This document shows, piece after piece, positions 56,143 through 64,000 of a stretch of 64,000 bases of DNA. The notes beneath the pieces are model-generated. The model was not told the DNA's origin and made no database searches. It was given only the letters and a program-made list of their open reading frames with translations. The stretch comes from Myxococcus stipitatus. GTDB lineage: Bacteria > Myxococcota > Myxococcia > Myxococcales > Myxococcaceae. The position numbers and the translations under genes were made by a program. Position 1 is the first letter of the stretch. Each line of letters opens with the position of its first letter. Location: assembly GCF_037414475.1 (NCBI RefSeq), contig NZ_CP147913.1, positions 124,001-188,000 of the forward strand. Reading direction: 5' to 3'.

Positions 56143-57483
56143 CTAGAACGTCCAGCGCAGCTTCTTGAGCGCGGCCTTGGCCTCGGCGTTGTCAGGCTCC
56201 AACTTCGCCGCATCCTCGAACACCCGCTTGGCCAGCTTCTTGGACCCGCCATCCATGAGAATCCGCCCCAACAACAGATGGTGCTCGACCCGAGCCCCCT
56301 GAAGGTCCACGGCCCGCTGCGCCAGCACGCGCACCTCCCCCACATCCTGGCCCTGCTGAAGCCCCAGCTTCGCCGCGCGAAACGCCGCCTCCGCGTTCGC
56401 CCCATCCAGCGAGTACGCCAGCCGGTACGCCGCCAGCGCCGCCACATCGTCGCTGTGCTGCTCCAGCTCGCGCCCCCGAGCCACCTCGATGGCCGAGCGC
56501 TGCTCGTCATGGCGCTTGCGGGCTTCCAGGAGCAGCGTCGCCACCTCGCGGTTCTTCGGGTCCATCGTCTGGACCTGGTGGAAGTCCTGATACGCCCGCT
56601 CCCACTCGCCCCGAGCCACCGCCGCCTTGCCTCGCGCCACCAGCTCCGAGAGCTTCACGTTGCGCGCCATGTACGGATGGCGGGCGAGCCGGGCCTGGCG
56701 CTCCGCGCGCCGGGCCTCCGACTCCGCATCGTTCACCGGTGCGGGCGCGGGAGGAGGAGGCGCCGCGACGGGCGGCGGGCGGGGCAGCGACCTCGGCACG
56801 GGCGTGAGCGGCGTCAGCTCCATCTCGGGGTACGACGCGGCGGCGGGCGGAGCTGCGGGGGCAACGGGCGCGGCGGCCTTGGCGGACGCCTGCGCGAGGG
56901 CCGGATTCGCCTTGAGGTACGCGTCGCGCTTGTCCTGCTGGGTGAGGACGTTGTGCGCGTCGGTCAGCCTCCGGAAGATGCGCTCCATGCGCGCGCGGAA
57001 GCTGCCCAGGTTCTTTCCGAAGTAGCGGTCCGGGTGATACCGCCGCGACGCGTTGTAATACGCCTGCTTCGCCTCGGCGGCGGGGGCACCGGGACGCAAC
57101 CCGAGGACGGCGAAATGATCCATCCCGTCCAGGGCCCGCTCCAGGTCGATGATCTCCTTCTTCCGCTCGGGCTCCAGGTCCACGTCCTCGGCCAGCGCGG
57201 CATCCACCGCCGGGGCAGGCTGGTTCCGGGGCACCACTCGCGCGGGGACGATGGCGCCCTTCGCGCGAAGCGAGAGCAGCACCGCGATGGTGCGAGCCTC
57301 ACCCAGGGTGGAACGTGACAGCACCAGCTCGATGCGCTCGACGCGGCCCACGAGCGACAGCACCGCCGACTCCTCCGGCGAGAGCTGGAGGCGAGCGGGG
57401 TCCACGTTGGGCACGGTGGCGATGTGGTCCGTCCGAGCCCCCAGGCCGACAATCGTGTTTGGCGAGCTCACAGGACGGTCCAC
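56143..57483 (-). CDS. J-domain/TPR co-chaperone, first gene of the Hsp70 operon
   Basis: 446 residues from GTG. The N-terminus has a small winged-helix-like module (33-82, LSPEESAVLSLVGRVERIEL), followed by a J domain (about 122-190) with HPD at 150-152 in ASRRYHPDRYFGK. A Pro/Ala-rich linker (195-255) leads to TPR-like repeats (about 275-446), e.g. ARGEWERAYQDFHQVQTMDPKN. A J domain stimulates Hsp70 ATPase, so this protein most likely targets the Hsp70 encoded 17 bases downstream to clients recognised by its TPRs. The start lacks a strong Shine-Dalgarno. Confidence 0.85.
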   Translation of the reverse strand: MDRPVSSPNTIVGLGARTDHIATVPNVDPARLQLSPEESAVLSLVGRVERIELVLSRSTLGEARTIAVLLSLRAKGAIVPARVVPRNQPAPAVDAALAEDVDLEPERKKEIIDLERALDGMDHFAVLGLRPGAPAAEAKQAYYNASRRYHPDRYFGKNLGSFRARMERIFRRLTDAHNVLTQQDKRDAYLKANPALAQASAKAAAPVAPAAPPAAASYPEMELTPLTPVPRSLPRPPPVAAPPPPAPAPVNDAESEARRAERQARLARHPYMARNVKLSELVARGKAAVARGEWERAYQDFHQVQTMDPKNREVATLLLEARKRHDEQRSAIEVARGRELEQHSDDVAALAAYRLAYSLDGANAEAAFRAAKLGLQQGQDVGEVRVLAQRAVDLQGARVEHHLLLGRILMDGGSKKLAKRVFEDAAKLEPDNAEAKAALKKLRWTF

Positions 57484-57505
57484 GAATGGGTTGCCGAAGA
57501 CGGAA

Positions 57506-57535
57506 AGCCTAGGTTTGGGGGGAGCGGGGCGTCAA
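57506..57535 (-). promoter_or_regulatory. Possible promoter of the Hsp70 operon
   Basis: TTGACG (57535-57530), 18 bases and TAGGCT (57511-57506) on the minus strand, about 20 bases before the J-protein start. The -10 is weak; no CIRCE element or obvious heat-shock promoter was seen. Confidence 0.4.
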
Positions 57536-57584
57536 ACACCCAGTTTGCCCCCGCCCAGGCTCCCCGTCTCCAGGGTGCCAGTCT

Positions 57585-58862
57585 CTAGAGGGCGGTCAGC
57601 ACCCGCTCGATGATGGCCAGGCTCTCGTCCAGCTCCTCGCGGGTGATGGTGAACGGTGGGGCGAAACGGACCGTCCGGTCGCCGGCGGCGTTGCCCAGCA
57701 CCCCCGCCTCGCGCAGCTTCGCGAGCACCTGGGGCGCATCCCGGTCCATCTCCAGGCCGATGAGCAGCCCCTGGCCGCGCACCTCCACCACCCGGCCCGC
57801 GGGCAGACGCCCCTGGATTTCCCGGAGGCGGCCTAGGAAATAGGCCCCCTTGGCCGTCACCTCCTCCAGGAAGCCTGGCCCGCGAATCACGTCCAGGACG
57901 GCGTTCGCGGCGGCCGCGGCCACCAGGTTTCCGCCGAACGTGGAGCCGTGGCTGCCCGGAGACAGGCTCGCGCCCACCTCGTCGCGGCACAGCATGGCGC
58001 CAATGGGCAGGCCGTTGCCCAGCGCCTTGGCCATGCTGATGGCGTCCGGGAGGATGCCGTCGCGCATGAAGCCGAAGGGGATGCCCGTGCGGCCCATGCC
58101 GGTCTGGATTTCATCCACCAGCAGGAGCAGGCCCTTCTCGTCACACAACGCGCGCAGCCCCTTGAGGAAACCCGGCGGGGCCTGCCGCACCCCACCCTCG
58201 CCCTGGATGGGCTCCACCAGGATGGCGGCCGTGGTGGACTTCACCGCGTTGCGCACGGCGTCCAGGTCGCCGTAGGGCACGTGCTGGAAGCCCGCGGGCA
58301 AGGGCTCGAAGCCCGCATGGTACTTCGGCTGTCCCGTCGCCGTGACGGTGGCCAGGGTGCGGCCGTGGAAGCTGCGCTCGAAGGTGATGACCTCGAAGCG
58401 CCCCGGCATCCCGCGGTCCTTCATCACCTTGCGGGCCAGCTTCAGCAACGCCTCGTTGGCCTCCGCGCCGGAGTTGCAGAAGAACGCGCGCGACAACCCG
58501 CTCCACTCACACAGCTTCGCCGCCAGGTCGATCTGCGGCTGCGAGTAGAACGCGTTGGAGACGTGCCACAGCGAGTCGAGCTGCGCGTGCGCAGCGGCCA
58601 CCACGTCGGGATGGCAGTGTCCCAGCGCACACGTCGCCACGCCGCCGATGAGGTCCAGGTACACGCGCCCGTCCGCGTCCCAGACGCGAGTCCCTCGCCC
58701 TTTGACCAGGACGATGGGCTGCTGCTTGTAGTTCTGCAGCAGATGACTCTTGGCCTTCTGGATGAGGGTGTCGTTGGAGGCCGGGGTTGCGGTGGCGGGT
58801 ACGGGCTGCGGCAAGGGGGTCACCTTCCTTGAGCGTGAGTGGGACGGCTGCGAGCGCGCCAT
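57585..58862 (-). CDS. argD: Acetylornithine/ornithine-type aminotransferase
   Basis: 425 residues, PLP fold-type I class III aminotransferase. PLP lysine Lys279 in SMAKALGNG, DEIQTGMGRTG at 250-260, NSGAEANE at 130-137, and GHCHPDVV and GSHGSTFGGN present. ArgD converts N-acetylglutamate semialdehyde to N-acetylornithine in arginine synthesis. About 30 N-terminal residues before the conserved part are Ser/Arg/Pro-rich and lack a Shine-Dalgarno, so the true start may be an internal GTG (58823). It lies eight bases after hslU. Other class III specificities cannot be ruled out from sequence alone. Confidence 0.85.
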   Translation of the reverse strand: MARSQPSHSRSRKVTPLPQPVPATATPASNDTLIQKAKSHLLQNYKQQPIVLVKGRGTRVWDADGRVYLDLIGGVATCALGHCHPDVVAAAHAQLDSLWHVSNAFYSQPQIDLAAKLCEWSGLSRAFFCNSGAEANEALLKLARKVMKDRGMPGRFEVITFERSFHGRTLATVTATGQPKYHAGFEPLPAGFQHVPYGDLDAVRNAVKSTTAAILVEPIQGEGGVRQAPPGFLKGLRALCDEKGLLLLVDEIQTGMGRTGIPFGFMRDGILPDAISMAKALGNGLPIGAMLCRDEVGASLSPGSHGSTFGGNLVAAAAANAVLDVIRGPGFLEEVTAKGAYFLGRLREIQGRLPAGRVVEVRGQGLLIGLEMDRDAPQVLAKLREAGVLGNAAGDRTVRFAPPFTITREELDESLAIIERVLTAL

Positions 58863-58870
58863 ATAGCGCG

Positions 58871-60259
58871 CTACAGGATGTAGCGCGACAGGTCCTCGTC
58901 CTGGATGATGGCGCCCAGGCGCTCGCGCACATAATTGCCGTCCACCTGAAAGTCCCGAGGCCCCAGCTCACTGGCGGAGAAGGACACCTCGTCGAGCAGC
59001 CGCTCCAGGACGGTGTGCAAGCGGCGAGCACCGATGTTCTGCGTGCGCTCGTTCGCTTGCTGGGCGATGCGCGCCAGCTCCGTCACGGCGTCGTCGGAGA
59101 AGGACAGCCGCACGCCCTCGGTGGCCAGCAGCGCGGTGTACTGCCGCAAGAGGGAGTTCTTCGGCTCACGCAGGATGCGGATGAGGTCGTCACCGGAGAG
59201 CGGCTCCAGCTCCACGCGGATGGGGAAGCGGCCCTGGAGCTCCGGGATGAGGTCGCTGGGCTTGGAGACGTGGAAGGCGCCCGCGGCGATGAAGAGCATG
59301 TGGTCCGTCTTCACCATGCCGTACTTGGTGTTGACGGTGGAGCCCTCGACGATGGGGAGGATGTCGCGCTGCACGCCCTCGCGCGAGACGTCCGGGCCCC
59401 CGCCGCCCTTGCCGCCCTCGCGGCTGGCGATCTTGTCGATTTCGTCGATGAACACGATGCCGTTCGACTCGGCGCGGGCCACGGCCTCGCGCTGGACGCG
59501 GTCCGGGTCCACCAGCTTCTGGGCTTCTTCCTGGCGCAGGAGTTGGAGCGCCTCGGGCACACGCACGCGGCGGCGGCGCGTCTTGTTCATGCCCGGCATG
59601 TTCTTGAAGAGGTCCTGGAGGTTGACGCCAATCTCCTCCATGCCCTGCCCCGAGAAGCCGCGCATGAAGGTGGGCGCGCTGTCGCTCATCTCCACCTCGA
59701 CGAACTGGTCATCGAGCGTTCCGGCGCGAAGCTGGGCGCGCAGCTTGTCGCGCTCCGAGTCCCCCAACCGCTGCGGCGGAGGAGAGAAGCCGAACGGCGG
59801 CGGCGAGGACGGCGTGCGCGGGGCGCCGTTGTTCTGGAGCAACTCCATGAGCCGGTCCTCTGCCATCTCCTCGGCGCGAGGCCGGACCTTCTCCGTCTCC
59901 TCGTCACGCACCAGGGAGATGGCGGCTTCGACGAGGTCGCGAATCATCGACTCCACGTCGCGCCCCACGTAGCCCACCTCGGTGAACTTGGAGGCCTCCA
60001 CCTTGACGAAGGGCGCCTGGGCCAGCTTCGCCAGACGGCGGGCAATCTCCGTCTTCCCCACGCCGGTGGGGCCAATCATGATGATGTTCTTCGGATAGAT
60101 TTCGTCGCGCAGGTCGTCGGAGACCTGCTGACGGCGCCACCGGTTGCGCAGCGCGATGGCCACCGCGCGCTTGGCGGCGTTCTGCCCGACGATGTAGCGG
60201 TCCAGCTCTCCCACCACCTCGCGGGGCGTGAAGGTGGAAGTCTTTCGCGTCTCAGCCAA
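58871..60259 (-). CDS. hslU: ATP-dependent protease ATPase subunit HslU
   Basis: 462 residues starting at a TTG preceded by TAGGAG with proper spacing (the SD overlaps the hslV stop); the open frame continues upstream through hslV and must be cut here. AAA+ ATPase that unfolds substrates for HslV. N-terminal [16 protein letters not shown], Walker A GPTGVGKT (63-70), Walker B FIDEID (270-275), and the C-terminal DLSRYIL tail that docks into HslV. The I domain has a Pro-rich insert near 146-163. Confidence 0.97.
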   Translation of the reverse strand: MAETRKTSTFTPREVVGELDRYIVGQNAAKRAVAIALRNRWRRQQVSDDLRDEIYPKNIIMIGPTGVGKTEIARRLAKLAQAPFVKVEASKFTEVGYVGRDVESMIRDLVEAAISLVRDEETEKVRPRAEEMAEDRLMELLQNNGAPRTPSSPPPFGFSPPPQRLGDSERDKLRAQLRAGTLDDQFVEVEMSDSAPTFMRGFSGQGMEEIGVNLQDLFKNMPGMNKTRRRRVRVPEALQLLRQEEAQKLVDPDRVQREAVARAESNGIVFIDEIDKIASREGGKGGGGPDVSREGVQRDILPIVEGSTVNTKYGMVKTDHMLFIAAGAFHVSKPSDLIPELQGRFPIRVELEPLSGDDLIRILREPKNSLLRQYTALLATEGVRLSFSDDAVTELARIAQQANERTQNIGARRLHTVLERLLDEVSFSASELGPRDFQVDGNYVRERLGAIIQDEDLSRYIL

Positions 60260-60269
60260 GGGGTGGCTC

Positions 60270-60797
60270 CTAGAGCTCTTCGAGAGAGATGTTGGAGTTG
60301 GTGTAGATGTCGATTTCACCGGCGATGGCGAGCGACTGCTGGGCCACCTCGCGGGCGGACAGCTGGGTGTGCGCCATGAGGGCACGCGCGGCGGCGAACG
60401 CGTACGGGCCTCCGCTGCCCACCGCGGCGATGCCGTAGTCCGGCTCGATGACGTCACCCGCGCCGGAGAGGATGAAGGTCTTCTCCCGGTCCGCGACGAT
60501 GAGCAGGGCCTCCAGGCGCCGCAGGAAGCGGTCGGTGCGCCAGTCCTTGCCCAGCTCGACGCAGGCGCGCGCCATGTTCTTCTGGTGCTCCTTGAGCTTG
60601 CCCTCGAAGCGCTCGAACAAGGTGAAGGCATCGGCGGTGCTGCCCGCGAAGCCGGCGAGGACCTGCCCCTCCCCCAGCTTGCGGACCTTCTTCGCCGTGT
60701 TCTTCATCACCGTCTTTTCGAGGGAGACCTGGCCGTCGCTGGCGATGGCGACCTTCCCGTCGCGCCGCACACAGAGGATGGTGGTGCCGTGGAACAT
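60270..60797 (-). CDS. hslV: ATP-dependent protease peptidase subunit HslV
   Basis: 175 residues. Threonine protease of the HslVU (ClpQY) complex, a proteasome beta-subunit relative. The start MFHG is a short propeptide before TTILCVRR, giving Thr5 as nucleophile after processing. [26 protein letters not shown] and [14 protein letters not shown] are conserved. There is no Shine-Dalgarno within 15 bases; a TTAAAC -10-like element lies just eight bases from the ATG, suggesting a leaderless or very short 5' end. Confidence 0.97.
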   Translation of the reverse strand: MFHGTTILCVRRDGKVAIASDGQVSLEKTVMKNTAKKVRKLGEGQVLAGFAGSTADAFTLFERFEGKLKEHQKNMARACVELGKDWRTDRFLRRLEALLIVADREKTFILSGAGDVIEPDYGIAAVGSGGPYAFAAARALMAHTQLSAREVAQQSLAIAGEIDIYTNSNISLEEL

Positions 60798-60804
60798 GGT
60801 GCGG

Positions 60805-60833
60805 GTTTAACAAGCCGCGCCCCCCGTTTCCAA
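60805..60833 (-). promoter_or_regulatory. Probable promoter of hslVU
   Basis: TTGGAA (60833-60828), 17 bases and TTAAAC (60810-60805) on the minus strand. The predicted transcript would begin within a base or two of the hslV ATG at 60797. Confidence 0.5.
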
Positions 60834-60868
60834 GGAACACCGCCCGCCTGTCCGCTCCCGCACCGTTT

Positions 60869-60882
60869 CCTCGGGCCCGAGG
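60869..60882. promoter_or_regulatory. 14-bp perfect palindrome between xerC and hslV
   Basis: CCTCGGGCCCGAGG reads the same on both strands. It lies about 35 bases upstream of the hslV promoter -35, beside a second small GGCGC/GCGCC repeat. It could be a regulator site or part of the xerC 3' end. Confidence 0.4.
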
Positions 60883-60898
60883 CGCAAGCGCCCCGCCC

Positions 60899-61801
60899 TC
60901 ACGCCCGGGGATGCGCGGCGTCGTAGACCTGCTGGAGCTGCTCCCAGGTGACGTGGGTATAGCGCTGCGTGGTGGACAGGCTCGCGTGGCCCAGCAGCTC
61001 CTGGATGCTGCGGATATCCGCGCCGCCGCCCAACAGGTGCGTGGCGAAGGAGTGACGCAACGCGTGTGGACTCACCTTGCGCGCCAGCGCGCACTTCAGC
61101 ACGTGCGCGTCCAGGTGGCGGCGGATGCTGCGGGGCGTGAGCCGTCCGCCCCGGAAGTTGAGGAAGATGGCGTCCGGTGCCTGCGCGTCATGGGGCTCCG
61201 CGAGGAGCTCTCCCCGGCGGGACAGGTAGGCCTCCAGCGCGCGGATGGCCTGCGCGTTGACGGGCACGAGCCGCTCCTTGCTGCCCTTGCCCATGACGCG
61301 AATGATGCGCCCGCTCCGGTCCACGTCGAGCAGGTCCAACGAGCACAGCTCGCTGATACGCAGCCCGCCGCCGTAGAGCAGCTCCAGGATGGCCTTGTCC
61401 CGCAGGCCCAGCACCGACTTCAGGTCATGCACGTCCAGGAGGGCGAACACCTCCTCCACGGGCAACACCTTGGGCAGGGCCTTGGGCAGCTTCGGACTCT
61501 TCACCAGCTTCGCGGGGCTGGCGGGGAGCAGCTTCTGGCGCACCAGGTACTTGTAGAAGGACTTGATGGACGCAAGGCGGCGGGCGCGGCTCGCGGGGGC
61601 GTGGTCCACGCTGAGCGTGCCCAGATAGCCGCGAATCGCGGCGTGAGTCCCCGCCAGGAGCGACAGCTTCATCCGCTCGGTGAGGTAGCGCTCGAAGTCG
61701 ACCAGGTCGATGAGGTAGTTGCGCACCGTGTGCGGTGACGAACCCTTCTCGTCCTCGAGGTGGACTCGGAACTTCTCCAGGAGCGGCGACAGGTTCGTCA
61801 T
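60899..61801 (-). CDS. xerC: Tyrosine recombinase XerC
   Basis: 300 residues. Core-binding domain (1-105) with SPHTVRNYLIDLVDFERYL, then the catalytic domain with Arg148 (GGLRISELC), Lys172, His246 and Arg249 (SPHALRHSFATHLL), His272 (GHASLSTTQ) and nucleophile Tyr281. XerC with XerD resolves chromosome dimers at dif. Position immediately upstream of hslVU is the same as codV-clpQ-clpY in Bacillus, supporting XerC over XerD. No dif site was found in the window. Confidence 0.93.
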   Translation of the reverse strand: MTNLSPLLEKFRVHLEDEKGSSPHTVRNYLIDLVDFERYLTERMKLSLLAGTHAAIRGYLGTLSVDHAPASRARRLASIKSFYKYLVRQKLLPASPAKLVKSPKLPKALPKVLPVEEVFALLDVHDLKSVLGLRDKAILELLYGGGLRISELCSLDLLDVDRSGRIIRVMGKGSKERLVPVNAQAIRALEAYLSRRGELLAEPHDAQAPDAIFLNFRGGRLTPRSIRRHLDAHVLKCALARKVSPHALRHSFATHLLGGGADIRSIQELLGHASLSTTQRYTHVTWEQLQQVYDAAHPRA

Positions 61802-61861
61802 GGCGAGCCAGAGCGTAGGGGGCCCGGAGAGCCTCGCAAGATTCCGGGCCCCGCGAAATGG

Positions 61862-64000
61862 CTACTGCGCCTGAGCGGGTGCGGCCGTGGCCGCGGCCGG
61901 AGGAACGGCCGGCGTGCTGGACGCGTGCGAGGGAAGCAGCGCGACGCACGTGGCCTCCGACAGCCAGGCCTTCTCGCACATCCACGTGAGGATGGGGTTT
62001 CGCACCTGCCAGAGCAGGACGAAGGCGATGAGGACGCCCAGGCCCAGGCGCGCCCAGCCGGACAGGCCCTCCGTCTCGCCATCGTCGTCCTGCTGCGCGA
62101 GCAGCGCGGGGCGGACCATGTCCCGGTGGTCCACGCGGGCGCCCTGGGGGAGCCGGGGGCGGCGCGTCACCAGCGTGGAGAGTCCACGGGTGAGCATCAG
62201 CCGGTCATTGAGCGCCCAGCCCGAGCCCTCCAGCAGCAGCGCCAGGTTGCGCCGGCGCAGCTTCAGCCACCCCATCAACCCCGCGGGCGCCATCACCACG
62301 ATGGCGATGATGGACGCGGCGGTGATGACATCCGCCATGGTCAGCGACTTCACCTGCGAGACGATGAAGGCGAAGGACGAACCCAGCGCCGCGGCCGCGA
62401 TGCTGCCCGCCGCGAGCACCCCCGCGAGCCCCCCTGGCGCGGCCTGGGCAGGAGCCCCCGCCGCGGGAGCAGCGGGAGCGGGCTTGGCCGTCGCCGCGTG
62501 CGTGTAGCCCTGCTCCAGCGCATCGTCGAACGTCTTCTCCCCCGCGCTCGCCATGCCCTCCACCTTGCTGGTGACGAACGAGGCGATGCGCGTGAAGGGC
62601 ATGGTCATCGACTCCCACAGCGACACGGGCTGGCGGATGACATGCGTCACCGTGGCGTCATGCTCCACGCCGTCCACGTTGTAGAAGACGCCGCGCTTGC
62701 CGACGACCAGGTCCGTGCTCCGGCCGCGCGTGACGGGCACCGCCACCTCGTAGCCCGGCGTGCCGTCCTTCGGCGCCACCTGTACGTAGAGGACACACGT
62801 GGTGCCCTGGCTCGTCAGAGAGGTGTGCTCCGCGCGGTTCTTCACCAGCACCGACAACGTGTACTTGCGGCCGCCCAGGATGAGCGTCCCCTTCTCCATC
62901 AGCGCGGGCGCCTTGGGGAGGTACAGGTTGGGCATGCTGATGAAGTTGTTGGCGAAGACCAGGAGCCAGCGCTGATACAGCACCAGCCGCTCCAGTTCGA
63001 TGATGGCCGCCAGCGTGGGCGCCAGCGCGAGGTCCGCCTGGCACGCGGCGTCCATCGCATCCAGGTCCGCCAGCGACACCGAGGCGAGCGCCCCCGCGAG
63101 CTTGTGCAGCGGATTCGCGTCGCGCTGCGCGAACCACGCGAGCACCGCGTCGGCCTTCGCCACCAGGTCCCTCCACGCCGCGTCCGAAAGCCGCTCCAGG
63201 TCGCCCGTCACCGGCCCGGCCACGTCGCGGCGGAACGCCTGCAACTGCTCATACGCGGGACCGCGCAGGAGCCGGGACCACTCGAGGACACCCGCGGCCT
63301 CGGGCGCCGCGATGGGGAGTTCCCCCACCGCCTTGCCCAACGCGGCCGCGTCTCCCAACGCGCCTTCGACACGCTCCGAGCGCAACCGCAGGCTCGCCGC
63401 GGCCTCGGGCTGCGCGGCCACGAGGCGGCACTGGAGGAAATACGTGTCCAGCAAGGGCGCCACGTCGCGGATGCGGCGCGCTCGCGCCTCGCTGTCTTCA
63501 CCCCAGACGAAGACGGTGGCACGGGTGTCCAGGTGCTTGAGCAGCGCCTCACGCTCCTCGCGAAAGCGCTTCAACATCGCCGCGTCGACACCCGCCTCGC
63601 CCGAGCGGTTCTTCACCTCGGGGAAGCTCGCCATGATGTCCTTCGCGAGCGGGCGCAGCGACTCGGACAGCAGCGCGGGGGCCACGATTCCGTCGCCGTT
63701 CTGCCCCGACTTGCGCAGCGCCTGGTCGCTCTCGCGGACCTGCGCCAACGAGATGCGCCCCAGGTCCTGCGCGCCCAGCGTGCGCAGAATCATCTCCGCC
63801 GCGCCGCGCAGGTGCGCTGCATCCATGGACAGCGAGGCCAGCTCCAACACGTCACTGCCCGCGTCGGCGCCACGCCGGTCCTTCAGGAACTTCGCCGCCC
63901 AGGCCACGGCGGCGCGGACCTCCGCCACGCGGACGCGCCCGTTGCCATCCGAGTCCATGAAGGCGAGGAAGGCAGGGTCGCAGCTCAACCCTTCCAGCGG
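61862..64000 (-). CDS. Large EF-hand membrane protein, 5' end outside the window
   Basis: More than 712 residues are visible; the frame stays open through position 64000, so the N-terminus is missing. An EF-hand-like loop FMDSDGNGRVRVAE lies near the visible N-terminus and a second, GQNGDGIVAPAL, about 80 residues later. A long helical region without recognised domains is followed, near residue 500 of the visible part, by an Ala/Pro-rich spacer and at least three C-terminal TM helices (including ADVITAASIIAIVVMAPAG and LGVLIAFVLLW). The topology suggests calcium-responsive soluble part anchored by its C-terminus. I do not recognise the family. Confidence 0.7.
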   Translation of the reverse strand, partial: PLEGLSCDPAFLAFMDSDGNGRVRVAEVRAAVAWAAKFLKDRRGADAGSDVLELASLSMDAAHLRGAAEMILRTLGAQDLGRISLAQVRESDQALRKSGQNGDGIVAPALLSESLRPLAKDIMASFPEVKNRSGEAGVDAAMLKRFREEREALLKHLDTRATVFVWGEDSEARARRIRDVAPLLDTYFLQCRLVAAQPEAAASLRLRSERVEGALGDAAALGKAVGELPIAAPEAAGVLEWSRLLRGPAYEQLQAFRRDVAGPVTGDLERLSDAAWRDLVAKADAVLAWFAQRDANPLHKLAGALASVSLADLDAMDAACQADLALAPTLAAIIELERLVLYQRWLLVFANNFISMPNLYLPKAPALMEKGTLILGGRKYTLSVLVKNRAEHTSLTSQGTTCVLYVQVAPKDGTPGYEVAVPVTRGRSTDLVVGKRGVFYNVDGVEHDATVTHVIRQPVSLWESMTMPFTRIASFVTSKVEGMASAGEKTFDDALEQGYTHAATAKPAPAAPAAGAPAQAAPGGLAGVLAAGSIAAAALGSSFAFIVSQVKSLTMADVITAASIIAIVVMAPAGLMGWLKLRRRNLALLLEGSGWALNDRLMLTRGLSTLVTRRPRLPQGARVDHRDMVRPALLAQQDDDGETEGLSGWARLGLGVLIAFVLLWQVRNPILTWMCEKAWLSEATCVALLPSHASSTPAVPPAAATAAPAQAQ

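Noticed and set aside
57532-57600. Imperfect tandem repeats (GAGACTGG / GAGACGGG) after argD
   Set aside because: Only about two short, degenerate copies in the argD 3' spacer; too weak to call a repeat array.

Overview
The window is GC-rich, gene-dense chromosomal DNA from a myxobacterium, most likely Myxococcaceae (Myxococcus, Corallococcus or a close relative). The pointers are a CglB-type gliding-motility lipoprotein, a member of the Myxococcales-restricted DUF2378/TIGR02265 family, a Wzy/glycosyltransferase pair resembling the spore-coat polysaccharide genes, a SpoIID/LytB protein in a Gram-negative background, and a stand-alone second Hsp70 operon. No insertion sequence, prophage, integron or CRISPR array was seen. 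The region reads as core chromosome plus lineage-specific surface and signalling genes.

Layout. 1-2.2 kb (minus): the classical translation operon, with tRNA-Thr(TGT), tRNA-Tyr, tRNA-Gly, tRNA-Thr(GGT), tuf, rpmG, tRNA-Trp and the first codons of a probable secE, driven by a promoter at about 2.2 kb. 2.2-6 kb (minus): rlmB, a small secreted protein, a RimK-like ATP-grasp ligase and cglB. 6-15.2 kb: DsrE-like, HEAT-repeat and HAD proteins, a long low-complexity protein with basic motifs, the helicase HrpB, a GNAT acetyltransferase and two lineage-type unknowns. 15.3-18.5 kb (minus): fdxA, asd, a rhodanese and an acyl-CoA dehydrogenase, followed by a tRNA-Cys unit with its own promoter and terminator. 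18.9-24.7 kb: a secreted beta-helix protein divergent from a SpoIID-type lipoprotein, a TonB-like protein and a cation-efflux protein. 24.8-30.7 kb: the glycine-cleavage operon gcvT-gcvH-gcvP divergent from metF, joining at one-carbon metabolism with folD at 38-39 kb.

30.9-38 kb is the most lineage-specific part: a secreted protein, an orphan membrane histidine kinase with a promoter and a distal palindrome, an ADP-ribosylglycohydrolase, a DUF937-TM-OmpA protein, the DUF2378 protein and a lipase carrying a calcium-binding Asp-rich insert. 39-43 kb (plus) has a DjlA-like co-chaperone, an Smr protein, an adenosine deaminase-family protein and pyrD, closed by strong hairpins. 43-49.3 kb (minus) has a DUF4097 protein, the glycosyltransferase/Wzy pair, a DUF6178 protein, engB and a tetraheme cytochrome c. 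49.4-52.6 kb (plus) has a BamE-like secreted protein, coaE, a reductase-like SDR and a HadB/HadA-like dehydratase pair, suggesting a small acyl-chain-modifying unit.

52.6-64 kb (minus) starts with a VOC protein, then a three-gene chaperone operon (J-domain/TPR protein, Hsp70, TPR protein) in which the first and last proteins appear to share the same small helical module. Next is xerC-hslV-hslU-argD, in which hslV lacks a Shine-Dalgarno and hslU starts with TTG. The window ends inside a large EF-hand membrane protein. All function calls are by reading motifs and gene order; nothing was searched against a database.
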